Shown: piece by piece, positions 7,942 to 15,026 of the stretch | Position numbering within the stretch: position 1 is the first letter of the stretch | Layout: each line of letters opens with the position of its first letter | Assembly: GCA_045634445.1 (NCBI GenBank) | Contig: JAZRAG010000005.1 | Span: 1 to 34,845, forward strand | Length of the DNA stretch: 34,845 nt | From: Spyradenecus sp045634445 | Lineage (GTDB): Bacteria > Verrucomicrobiota > Kiritimatiellia > RFP12 > DVOR01 | Direction of reading: 5' to 3' | Made by a program: the position numbers and the translations under genes | The notes under the pieces: generated by a model | Databases searched by the model: none | What the model was told of the DNA's origin: nothing | What the model saw: the letters and a program-made list of their open reading frames with translations, nothing else

Positions 7942-9099
7942 ATGGGAACACTTCAGCGCTACATTTTGCGTTCTTTCCTTGTCGCAGCAGGCTTAACAGG
8001 CTTGGTGTTGACATTCGTGCTTTCTGTAGGCTTCCTCTTCCAAGTCTTCCAATTTGTCATGCGTGGCGCATCAGCGAGTTTGGTCGTGCAGTATCTCGCG
8101 GCTTCGCTTCCTGAAGTATTAGGATTTACGATTCCATTGGCATTGATGGTGGCCTCTCTCTTAGTCTTTGGCCGTATGTCAACAGACAGTGAAGTCGCGG
8201 CAATGAAGGCCTGCGGCATTAGCTTCACGGCAATCATGCGTGGGCCTTTGATTATTGCAATCCTTTGTTCTGCGCTCGGCTTTTATTTGCAAAACTACGC
8301 GATGCCGCGTGGTCACTATGTACGCCGTACGATTGCGAATCGTCTTGCATTAGACGCAGGTGTGCAACTCGTAGAACCGGGCCGTTTCATTGATGAAATT
8401 GATAACCTCGCCATCTTCTGTGACCGTAAGGTCGACATGAAGGATGAAAAGGGTAAAGGTTATACTGTGCTCTATAACTTACTTGCGATTGACCGTCGTA
8501 GCGGCTTCTTGCGCGAAATCCAGGCTGACAGCGCACACATGCGTTCTGAGGGTAGCGACCTCTTGTTTACGCTCTTTGACGCAAGTATTACGCCTCCAGA
8601 CAAGGGTATCGTGGGCACAGCAAAGTTTTCGGAATTCACTTATCGTTGCGAAGACGTTGTTTCGCGCACAAAGAAGTATCGCAAAAAGCCAAAAGACTAT
8701 GACTTTGCAGAGCTCTTTGACGCTGAAAAGAAAGCGAAACAGCAATTAGATCTCTCGCGTAAACCTGCCTCCGTCGCAGGTGAAAATACGCCAATTTCAG
8801 AAAAGGCTGCAGCTAAGTGGCATTGCCATCTCAAGTTCCTCTTAAACTATCGCTTAGTATGGGCTCTCTCTTCTTTCTGCTTTGTGCTCGTGGGTGTGCC
8901 GATGGGCTGCCAAGCACAGCGTAAAGAGTCATCAAAGGGCATGGTGATGGGTATTACCATCGGTATTGCCTTCTTCCTCTTCATTTTACTTTCCGAAGCG
9001 CTCGCCAATAAACCTGCGGCTTTTCCGTGGCTTTTAGTGTGGACGCCTGTTATAATTTGTATTGGTACAGCTTGTATTCTCATCCCTAAAAATCAATAA
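7942..9099 (+). CDS. LptF/LptG-family LPS export permease
   Basis: Inner-membrane subunit of the LptB2FG ABC exporter that extracts lipopolysaccharide towards the outer membrane. The 385-residue protein matches the YjgP/YjgQ family in length and layout: an N-terminal membrane block (segments about 10-36, 55-76 and 101-119), a soluble periplasmic beta-jellyroll region (about 120-290), and a C-terminal membrane block (about 302-322, 332-351 and 358-379). It starts with the typical LQRYILRSFL helix. I cannot decide between LptF and LptG; normally a second paralogue is required and none lies here. CGGAGA precedes the ATG. The stop codon is part of the lpxA ribosome-binding site, so it is likely co-translated with lpxA. 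Confidence 0.87.
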   Translation: MGTLQRYILRSFLVAAGLTGLVLTFVLSVGFLFQVFQFVMRGASASLVVQYLAASLPEVLGFTIPLALMVASLLVFGRMSTDSEVAAMKACGISFTAIMRGPLIIAILCSALGFYLQNYAMPRGHYVRRTIANRLALDAGVQLVEPGRFIDEIDNLAIFCDRKVDMKDEKGKGYTVLYNLLAIDRRSGFLREIQADSAHMRSEGSDLLFTLFDASITPPDKGIVGTAKFSEFTYRCEDVVSRTKKYRKKPKDYDFAELFDAEKKAKQQLDLSRKPASVAGENTPISEKAAAKWHCHLKFLLNYRLVWALSSFCFVLVGVPMGCQAQRKESSKGMVMGITIGIAFFLFILLSEALANKPAAFPWLLVWTPVIICIGTACILIPKNQ

Positions 9100-9109
9100 G
9101 GAGTTCGCT

Positions 9110-9892
9110 ATGGCTATTCATCCTCTGGCATTTGTCTGCGATGGCGCCAAGATTCACCCCGAAGCAGAAATCGGTCCTTTCGCATATGTAGGACCCGATG
9201 TCACCATCGGTCGTGGTACCAAGTTGCATCACCATGCAACGGTTGAAGGCCACACCACCATTGGTGAAGACTGCGAAATTTTCCCGCAAGCTTGCGTTGG
9301 TATGAAAACGCAAGACCTCAAGTGGAAGCTTGGCAACATTACTTATGTGGAAATTGGCGACCGCACCGTTATCCGTGAATGTGCCACAATTCACCTCGGC
9401 ACAATGGACGGTACTAAGACAGTGATTGGTTCTGATTGCTTGATTATGGCTTACTGCCACATCGCCCATGGTTGCGTTCTCGGCAATCACATCATCATGT
9501 CTAACAGCGTCCAAATCGCTGGCGAATGTATCGTTGAAGACCACGCAATCATCGGTGGTACTTCTGGTCTCTTACAGTTTACGCATGTGGGCGCTTTCGC
9601 AATGGTCGGTGGCGGCACACATTTGCGTAAGGATGCTCCTCCTTACATGCTCACGATGGGCGTGGACAACCTGGTGGTGCGCGGCCTTAACTCTGTGGCA
9701 ATCCGTCGTCATCCCGAAAACTTCTCTCCTGAAGCTTTCGGCGCGCTTAAGGATGCTTATCAGATTATCTATTCTGAAGGTCTTCCTCGCGCAGCAGCAC
9801 TTGAACGTGTGGCAACTGAACTTCCTCAGTGCCCCGAAATTAAGCACCTCTTGGACTTCTATGCAAATGCATCGAAGCATGGCGTAGCTTAA
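9110..9892 (+). CDS. lpxA: UDP-N-acetylglucosamine O-acyltransferase LpxA
   Basis: First step of lipid A synthesis: transfers a 3-hydroxyacyl chain from acyl carrier protein to UDP-GlcNAc in the cytoplasm. The 260-residue protein is full length. Residues about 1-185 are hexapeptide repeats of a left-handed beta-helix (IGPFAYVGPDVTIG and similar), followed by a helical C-terminus (about 200-260). The catalytic region is CHIAHGCVLGN, with H120 at the position of E. coli H125 and H117 at that of H122, and the substrate-site sequence RECATIHLGT is present. The ATG at 9110 is chosen because it has AAGGAG 7 bases upstream and gives the family N-terminus; an in-frame upstream start would overlap the permease gene. 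Its presence argues for a lipid A-containing outer membrane. Confidence 0.95.
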   Translation: MAIHPLAFVCDGAKIHPEAEIGPFAYVGPDVTIGRGTKLHHHATVEGHTTIGEDCEIFPQACVGMKTQDLKWKLGNITYVEIGDRTVIRECATIHLGTMDGTKTVIGSDCLIMAYCHIAHGCVLGNHIIMSNSVQIAGECIVEDHAIIGGTSGLLQFTHVGAFAMVGGGTHLRKDAPPYMLTMGVDNLVVRGLNSVAIRRHPENFSPEAFGALKDAYQIIYSEGLPRAAALERVATELPQCPEIKHLLDFYANASKHGVA

Positions 9893-9919
9893 TTCTTACG
9901 CGCGTTTCAATTAAATACA

Positions 9920-9957
9920 AATGCAGTAGGTTTTTAAGGCCTACTGCATTCGTTTTG
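9920..9957 (+). terminator. Terminator after lpxA
   Basis: An 11-bp perfect stem (AATGCAGTAGG with CCTACTGCATT) and 9-base loop, followed by CGTTTTGT, 27 bases after the lpxA stop. Confidence 0.8.
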
Positions 9958-9971
9958 TAGACTTTTTGAAT

Positions 9972-10001
9972 AAGGCTTCAATTGACGTTTAAAACAAGCC
10001 T
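9972..10001. repeat. Broken copy of the AAGGCTTGTTTT hairpin
   Basis: AAGGCTT (9972-9978) faces AAAACAAGCCT (9991-10001) across a degenerate centre. It keeps the outer bases of the hairpin found at 4337-4367 and 14996-15016, which suggests decay of a shared repeat unit. Confidence 0.45.
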
Positions 10002-10056
10002 CTTTAACTTTCAATTGAACCTGCATTCAAACACAATTAAGGTTCAATTCAAAATC

Positions 10057-10077
10057 GCCTAAAATAGGCTTTCTTTT
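10057..10077. terminator. Possible bidirectional terminator between lpxA and the eboE-like gene
   Basis: GCCTA-AAA-TAGGC is followed on the plus strand by TTTCTTTT and on the minus strand by GATTTTG. The stem is short at 5 bp. It lies 30 bases beyond the stop of the convergent minus-strand gene. Confidence 0.4.
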
Positions 10078-10099
10078 AATGTATTTTGATGGGATAAAA

Positions 10100-11221
10100 T
10101 TAAACCGACTTGAGTTGTTCACGCACCCAAATCATATCGTCCAATAACGATTCCGAAAGCGTCTTTTTGCGCAAGGCTTCCGGATAGACAAAGTAGGTGT
10201 AAGTTTCTATTTCCAATGGCCATCCCCCTGCTCGCACATAACGCCAAAAAGCGCGCGTCAGAGTATGGCGTGTGGACCCAAGACTTTGAGTTCCTTCCCA
10301 CGCGAGTGGCACATGGTAGTGAATACGGCCATTTTGCCCAACAATTTGCGGCAAGACCTCTTCAGTTAAATCTGGGAAACAAGTTAAATCTGCATTCATT
10401 TCGCGACGACGCGTCTGATGCAAATATTCGCGATCCACAAATGGACGCAGTTCTTCAGCCGTTGTATAACGATTAAATTCAAGCGCCGCAGAGACTTGAA
10501 TGCGCGCAACAGGCACATTTGCCGCTACTAAACTCCGCAATGCATTCAACGGATCTTCGTAGCCCATCGCGAAATGACACGTGTCAAAGCAGAGCCCAAT
10601 GTAAGGGCGATACATCGGCGACCACAACGGATGCGCCCAAAGACGTTCAAAGAAGTCAATCGTTTGTTGCGTAGCTTCTAACAGACAGTCTGGCTCTGGC
10701 TCCAATGCCAAACACATGCGCTTTCCCGTAAAACCTTCAAGCTTTCTCAAGAAAAGCGCCATCGCACAGAGTTCTTCAAAAATCGTTTCGGGGATTTCAT
10801 GACCGTTTGCGTACGCAAGCGGCACAGTGCTCACACTTGGGAAATAATCGCCCAAACGCGCCACTGGCAAATGCGACAATGCATAAAAGAGATTACGCGT
10901 GTAAAATGCGCGCTCTGGATGCGTCCAATCTGGCAAATAAACGTTTTCCTTTACAACACAATCATGAAAGGTGTCATACGGAAATCCATTAATCCCCATC
11001 ACGGCTAACTTATTGTGGATCAAGAAGTTAGAGAACCGATTTAACGTTTCAGGATCACGCAATGTCTTCGCTGCACTAGCGCCTAATCGCAAGCCAATCG
11101 GAAATGCGCCTTCTGCGCCAAAGACTTCGCGTAATGGAATCGTCACCTTTTCCAATGCTTCTTGGACTGCAGGGATATCTTCCCCGCGGTGCACATTCAT
11201 GCAATACGTAATCGCATTCAT
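10100..11221 (-). CDS. EboE-like TIM-barrel protein (sugar-isomerase fold)
   Basis: The 373-residue protein resembles the EboE 'metabolite traffic' family, recognised by the N-terminal TYCMNVHRGE (compare TYCTNIHPGE), the INGFPYDTFH segment, the VYLPDWTHPERAFYT segment and STVPLAYA. The fold is that of AP-endonuclease-2/sugar-phosphate-isomerase barrels, with candidate metal-site acids in LALEPEPDCLLE (about 168-179) and LCFDTCHFAMGYEDP (about 207-221). In cyanobacteria EboE belongs to the eboA-F set linked to export of secondary-metabolite precursors; its biochemical activity is unknown to me. No other ebo genes lie next to it. GGAG sits 6 bases before the ATG. The family name is from remembered motifs and is less secure than the fold. 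Confidence 0.68.
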   Translation of the reverse strand: MNAITYCMNVHRGEDIPAVQEALEKVTIPLREVFGAEGAFPIGLRLGASAAKTLRDPETLNRFSNFLIHNKLAVMGINGFPYDTFHDCVVKENVYLPDWTHPERAFYTRNLFYALSHLPVARLGDYFPSVSTVPLAYANGHEIPETIFEELCAMALFLRKLEGFTGKRMCLALEPEPDCLLEATQQTIDFFERLWAHPLWSPMYRPYIGLCFDTCHFAMGYEDPLNALRSLVAANVPVARIQVSAALEFNRYTTAEELRPFVDREYLHQTRRREMNADLTCFPDLTEEVLPQIVGQNGRIHYHVPLAWEGTQSLGSTRHTLTRAFWRYVRAGGWPLEIETYTYFVYPEALRKKTLSESLLDDMIWVREQLKSV

Positions 11222-11248
11222 CTCAACTCCATTTCCCTTTCGCTACCT

Positions 11249-11257
11249 AGTGTACCA
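11249..11257 (-). promoter_or_regulatory. Extended -10 promoter for the eboE-like gene
   Basis: On the minus strand this reads TGG-TACACT, five of six matches to TATAAT-type boxes when C is allowed at one site, with a TGn extension. The predicted leader is about 20 bases. No clear -35. Confidence 0.45.
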
Positions 11258-11526
11258 TATTTTACCCGCCTCATAATAATAGAAATCCACGAGCATCTCT
11301 CATCCGCCATTGCTACAACAATCCTACGTCTTCATTAAACGACAGTCACAACTTACCTTCGCCACATTCTTTAATAAAGCGTTTAACCACAAAATCGCAT
11401 AAAAAGGCATACCCATGGAAGGCGTTCGCAAGCTTCAAAACCACCGCATGGCAAACTAAAAAAACGCATCGTACTAAACCCAATGCGTCACATGTACGGA
11501 CGATTCGGATGCACGCGTTTTTAATG

Positions 11527-11555
11527 AGGACAACGACGCTTAATTTTGTTATAAT
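11527..11555 (+). promoter_or_regulatory. Promoter of gpmI
   Basis: AGGACA (four of six to TTGACA) lies exactly 17 bp from a perfect TATAAT (11550-11555), which also has the TGn extension (TGT). The gpmI ATG is 34 bases further on, behind AAAGGA. Confidence 0.7.
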
Positions 11556-11589
11556 GTACGCGTTTATTTTTAGTTGAAAGGAAAACGTT

Positions 11590-13149
11590 ATGTCGAAGCG
11601 TCCTGTTTGTTTGATCATCCGTGATGGTTGGGGCATGAATGCCCGTTTTGATGGCAACTCTGTTTACTGTGCCAAGACCCCCGTGATTGATGCATTGCGC
11701 ACCCGTTATCCTTGGTGCCGCATTGAATGCTCTGGCGAAGAAGTAGGTTTGCCTGACGGTTATCAGGGCTCCTCTGAAGTGGGTCACCTCAACATGGGCG
11801 CTGGCCGCATCGTGGAACAGGAACTCAAGCGTATTGACGATGGTCTCAAGAGCGGCGAACTCTTCAAGAGCGAAAAGTGGGAAGCTCTTATCGCTAATTG
11901 GAAGCAGAACGCTTCTCAGCTCCACCTTATGGGCCTCCTCCAGGACGAAGGCGTTCACGCTCACCAAGAACACCTCTTCAAGATTATGAAGCGCGCTCGT
12001 CAGGAATACCCTGAAGGCCGCATCGTGATTCACCCCTTCCTCGATGGTCGTGACACCCCTCCGCGCTCCACGCTCGAATACCTCGCTAAGCTCCAGACCG
12101 TTATGGCTGAAGTGGGTAACTGCGTTATCGGCACTGCAATGGGCCGTTACTATGGCATGGATCGTTCCAAGAACTGGGTGCTCACCTCTGAAGCTTACGA
12201 ATGTATCGTCGCTGCTAAGGGCAAGCCTTACGCTAAGGTTGAAGACGCCGTTAAGGACGCTTATGACAACCTTCAGACGCCCGATGGCACCGAAATGACC
12301 GACGAATACATCCCCTGCTGCATCATTGGCGACTATGCAGGCGTCAAGGATGGTGACAGCGTGATGCACACCAACTATCGTCAGGACCGCGCCATTCAGC
12401 TCACGCAGGCTTTCTTCTGCGATGATTACGCTGGCACGCGCTCGGTTTGCCCCGCTGTAACCTTCCTCGGCTTCACCCGTTATTGGGACGAATTCGAAGC
12501 TTACCTTCTCGGCGCTATGGGCGGCGACGGTGGCATGGACATGCTCCTCGGTGAAGTTGTGGCCAAGGCTGGTATCCGTCAGCTCCGCATCGCTGAAACC
12601 CAGAAGTTCCGTCACGTAACCTCCTTCTTCAATGGTAAGAGCACCAAGCCCTACGATGGCGAAGATCAGGTTGACGTGCCGAGCCGCTTTGACCCCGCGA
12701 CTTTCGCTTCTCACCCTGAAATGGAAGCTTACAACGTCACGGAAGAACTTCTCAAGCGCCTCGAAAACAATCCCTATGGCTTCATCGTGGTGAACTACGC
12801 AAACTGCGACATGGTTGGCCACACTGGCGACCTCGCAGCTGCCACCAAGGCTGTGGAAATCGTTGACGAATGCGTGGGCAAGGTCGTGGACCGCTTGATG
12901 GAACTCGACGCTCATGTTCTCATCACCGCAGACCATGGTAACGCTGAACAGATGGTAGACTACGTCACTGGCATGCCCAAGACCTCTCACACGCTCAACA
13001 AGGTTGAATGCATCTACGTGGCTAAGGACGCTGACAAGCGCACCATGCGCGCCGATGGCAAGCTCTCCGACATCGCTGTGGCTTGCATCGACTTGCTCGG
13101 TCTTGAAAAGCCCGAACAGATGACGGCTAACAATCTCTTCATTGATTAA
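11590..13149 (+). CDS. gpmI: 2,3-bisphosphoglycerate-independent phosphoglycerate mutase
   Basis: Interconverts 3- and 2-phosphoglycerate in glycolysis using two metal ions and a phosphoserine intermediate. The 519-residue length is normal. It has D12 in LIIRDGWG, the catalytic S62 in GSSEVGHLNMGAGR, the substrate-binding DGRDTPP motif, and the metal ligands D407 and H411 (CDMVGHTGD), D448 and H449 (TADHGNAEQM) and H467 (SHTLNK). This is the alkaline-phosphatase-superfamily pattern with near-identical spacing to characterised iPGMs. It has its own promoter and an AAAGGA ribosome-binding site. The codons are strongly biased to a small C-ending set, as expected for a highly expressed glycolytic gene. 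Confidence 0.97.
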   Translation: MSKRPVCLIIRDGWGMNARFDGNSVYCAKTPVIDALRTRYPWCRIECSGEEVGLPDGYQGSSEVGHLNMGAGRIVEQELKRIDDGLKSGELFKSEKWEALIANWKQNASQLHLMGLLQDEGVHAHQEHLFKIMKRARQEYPEGRIVIHPFLDGRDTPPRSTLEYLAKLQTVMAEVGNCVIGTAMGRYYGMDRSKNWVLTSEAYECIVAAKGKPYAKVEDAVKDAYDNLQTPDGTEMTDEYIPCCIIGDYAGVKDGDSVMHTNYRQDRAIQLTQAFFCDDYAGTRSVCPAVTFLGFTRYWDEFEAYLLGAMGGDGGMDMLLGEVVAKAGIRQLRIAETQKFRHVTSFFNGKSTKPYDGEDQVDVPSRFDPATFASHPEMEAYNVTEELLKRLENNPYGFIVVNYANCDMVGHTGDLAAATKAVEIVDECVGKVVDRLMELDAHVLITADHGNAEQMVDYVTGMPKTSHTLNKVECIYVAKDADKRTMRADGKLSDIAVACIDLLGLEKPEQMTANNLFID

Positions 13150-13153
13150 TTAC

Positions 13154-13202
13154 CCGTCCGGGTTTTCCCGTTTTTTCCGGGCGGCGGTTAACCCGTCGCC
13201 CG
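13154..13202 (+). terminator. Competing hairpins between gpmI and the M24 peptidase gene
   Basis: CGGG-TTTT-CCCG (13159-13170) followed by six T looks like a very compact terminator. A second hairpin pairs 13178-13187 with 13193-13202 over 10 bp (one G-U). The segment CCGTCCGG (13154-13161) could instead pair with CCGGGCGG (13177-13184), which would disrupt both. This GC-rich patch is unlike other spacers in the window and could act as an attenuator. Confidence 0.4.
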
Positions 13203-13228
13203 CTCCTTTCCCGAAAGGATTCTACGCG

Positions 13229-14308
13229 ATGAATAATGAATACCTTAACCGTATTGAGAAGCTCCAAGCTGCGATGGTCGCCGCGAATATCGACGCCGTC
13301 TTTCTCTATTCCGAAATTAATCGCAACTACTTCACGGGCTTAACCACTAGTAATGGTCTCCTCTTAGTGGAGCAACAGGGCGCGCCAGTTTTCTATACAG
13401 ACTTCCGTTATATGGAAGTCGCCCATCGCCTCCTCAAAGGTATGGACATTCGCAAGTTTAAGCCTGCGAAGGAACAGCTTGCAGACTACTCGACCGCTGC
13501 AAAGAATTGGAAAACTATCGGTTACGAAGGTAATCTTACCGTTGCTCAATTCTTGCCCTTGCAAGAGGCAATGTCCCATGCGAAGTGGACGAGCATCTCG
13601 GCAATGGTATCCACGATTCGCGCAGTTAAAACGGCAAGTGAAATTGATGCAATGCGCCGTTCTGCAACAGCAAACGATGCGCTCTTCACCGACCTCATGG
13701 ACACCTTCAAAGTGGGCATGAGCGAACTTGAAATGTTGCGTCAATTCCGCATGAAGCTCGCTGCTCGCGGCCTTACAGAATCTTTCTCTCCAATTCTGTG
13801 CGCAGGCGTCAATGCTGTTGAGTGCCATCATATGCCTGATGAGACCGTATTGCAACCCAATAGCGAGCTCCTCATTGACATGGGCGTCGTCGTTGACAAC
13901 TATTGCTCCGACATGACGCGCACTGTCTTCTTTGGCACGCCCACGGCCCGTTTCCGCGAGATTCACAATATCGTATTGGAAGCGAATCAGGCAGCCAAGG
14001 CTGCTGTGAAGCCTGGTGTCCGCTGCTGCGACATTGATGCGATTGCACGTAATGTCATTAAAGACTACGGTTATGGCGATTACTTCGGTCATGCACTCGG
14101 TCATAGCGTTGGCCTTGAAGTACACGAACAGCCCGCCTTCTCTGCCGCATGCGAAACCGTTCTCGAACCTGGCATGGTCATCACGAACGAGCCTGGCATC
14201 TACATTCCTGGCGATACGGGCGTGCGCATTGAAGACCTCCTCTTGGTGACTGAAAACGGCTGCGAATCCCTTTCTCACACCCCGCACGAGATTGTCATCC
14301 CATGCTAA
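13229..14308 (+). CDS. M24 family Xaa-Pro aminopeptidase / prolidase
   Basis: Cytoplasmic di-metal peptidase that removes residues next to proline. The 359-residue protein has an N-terminal creatinase-type domain (about 5-130) and a C-terminal pita-bread domain. The five metal ligands are D217, D228, H292, E321 and E335; their spacing (11, 64, 29, 14) equals that of Pyrococcus prolidase as I remember it. The GHALGHSVGLEVHE and NEPGIYIPGDTGVRIED motifs are intact. The ATG at 13229 has AAAGGA 10 bases upstream; the longer open frame upstream runs through the gpmI-downstream hairpins and is not used. The gene overlaps folE by 7 bases. Whether it cuts dipeptides or longer peptides cannot be read from the sequence. 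Confidence 0.9.
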   Translation: MNNEYLNRIEKLQAAMVAANIDAVFLYSEINRNYFTGLTTSNGLLLVEQQGAPVFYTDFRYMEVAHRLLKGMDIRKFKPAKEQLADYSTAAKNWKTIGYEGNLTVAQFLPLQEAMSHAKWTSISAMVSTIRAVKTASEIDAMRRSATANDALFTDLMDTFKVGMSELEMLRQFRMKLAARGLTESFSPILCAGVNAVECHHMPDETVLQPNSELLIDMGVVVDNYCSDMTRTVFFGTPTARFREIHNIVLEANQAAKAAVKPGVRCCDIDAIARNVIKDYGYGDYFGHALGHSVGLEVHEQPAFSAACETVLEPGMVITNEPGIYIPGDTGVRIEDLLLVTENGCESLSHTPHEIVIPC

Positions 14309-14871
14309 AGAAAGAACCCAATCAAGCGCGCATCGCATCTCTCGTTCGTGAGCTTCTGCTTGAGCTCGGCGAAGATCCTGATCGCGAAGGTTTATTGAAG
14401 ACGCCCGACCGCGTGGCCAAAGCGATGACTTACCTCACGCAAGGTTACCGTCAGACGCCTCAAGAAGTCTTAAATGGCGCAGTCTTTGAATCAACGGCCA
14501 ATAATATGGTCATCGTACGCGACATTGAGATTTACTCGCTTTGCGAGCACCATTTGCTTCCCTTCTATGGCCGTTGCCATATCGGTTACATCGCCAATGG
14601 AAAGGTCGTGGGGCTTAGCAAGGTCGCACGTATCGTAGACTGCTTCGCACGTCGCTTGCAGATTCAAGAACGTCTTACCGAAGATATCGCTCACGCGATT
14701 CAAGAGATCACAGGTGCAGAAGGCGTTGGCGTGGTGATGAACTGCGCACATCTCTGCATGATGATGCGCGGCGTTGAAAAACAGAACGCCGTCACCGTCA
14801 CCTCTTCCGTCCTTGGTTCCTTCCGCGAAGACGCTGGTGTCCGTGCCGAATTTATGAGCCTTGTGCGTTAA
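14302..14871 (+). CDS. folE: GTP cyclohydrolase I
   Basis: Converts GTP to 7,8-dihydroneopterin triphosphate, the entry to folate (and queuosine-type) synthesis. The 189-residue enzyme is the typical short bacterial form. Zinc ligands are C81 and H84 in LCEHHLLPF and C152 in NCAHLCMMMRG, with catalytic-site H83 and H150. The REGLLKTPDRVAKA helix (28-41) and the final VRAEFMSLVR are characteristic. The start overlaps the end of the peptidase gene by 7 bases, which implies translational coupling; no separate strong ribosome-binding site is seen. A zinc-independent FolE2 is ruled out by these motifs. Confidence 0.96.
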   Translation: MLKKEPNQARIASLVRELLLELGEDPDREGLLKTPDRVAKAMTYLTQGYRQTPQEVLNGAVFESTANNMVIVRDIEIYSLCEHHLLPFYGRCHIGYIANGKVVGLSKVARIVDCFARRLQIQERLTEDIAHAIQEITGAEGVGVVMNCAHLCMMMRGVEKQNAVTVTSSVLGSFREDAGVRAEFMSLVR

Positions 14872-14910
14872 GATTTAAACGCTTAACTTTACAAATTAAC
14901 TCATTTCATT

Positions 14911-14950
14911 CAAAAGCCACGCAACACTGCGTGGCTTTTGAATTTTCTTA
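14911..14950 (+). terminator. Terminator after folE
   Basis: A 13-bp perfect stem (CAAAAGCCACGCA with TGCGTGGCTTTTG) closed by an ACAC loop. Its own 3' arm carries TTTT and AATTTTCTT follows. Confidence 0.85.
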
Positions 14951-14990
14951 TAAATTTACCTCATTTTCAAAAGAGGTTCTTTTAGATTGC

Positions 14991-15016
14991 AAAAAGGCTT
15001 GTTTTCAAAACAAGCC
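14991..15016 (-). terminator. Terminator of the U32 operon, AAGGCTTGTTTT family
   Basis: Read on the minus strand, GGCTTGTTTT pairs with AAAACAAGCC across one central base and is followed by five T. It begins 10 bases after the stop of the U32 gene. Its arms match those of the hairpin at 4337-4367. Confidence 0.78.
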
Positions 15017-15026
15017 CATTTTTCAC

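Larger units (their letters stand above)
11222..11589. other. Divergent intergenic region, eboE-like gene and gpmI
   Basis: Holds promoters facing both ways (11249-11257 minus, 11547-11555 plus). The middle has a weak 6-bp inverted repeat (11464-11469 with 11483-11488). I see no gene in it. Confidence 0.55.
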
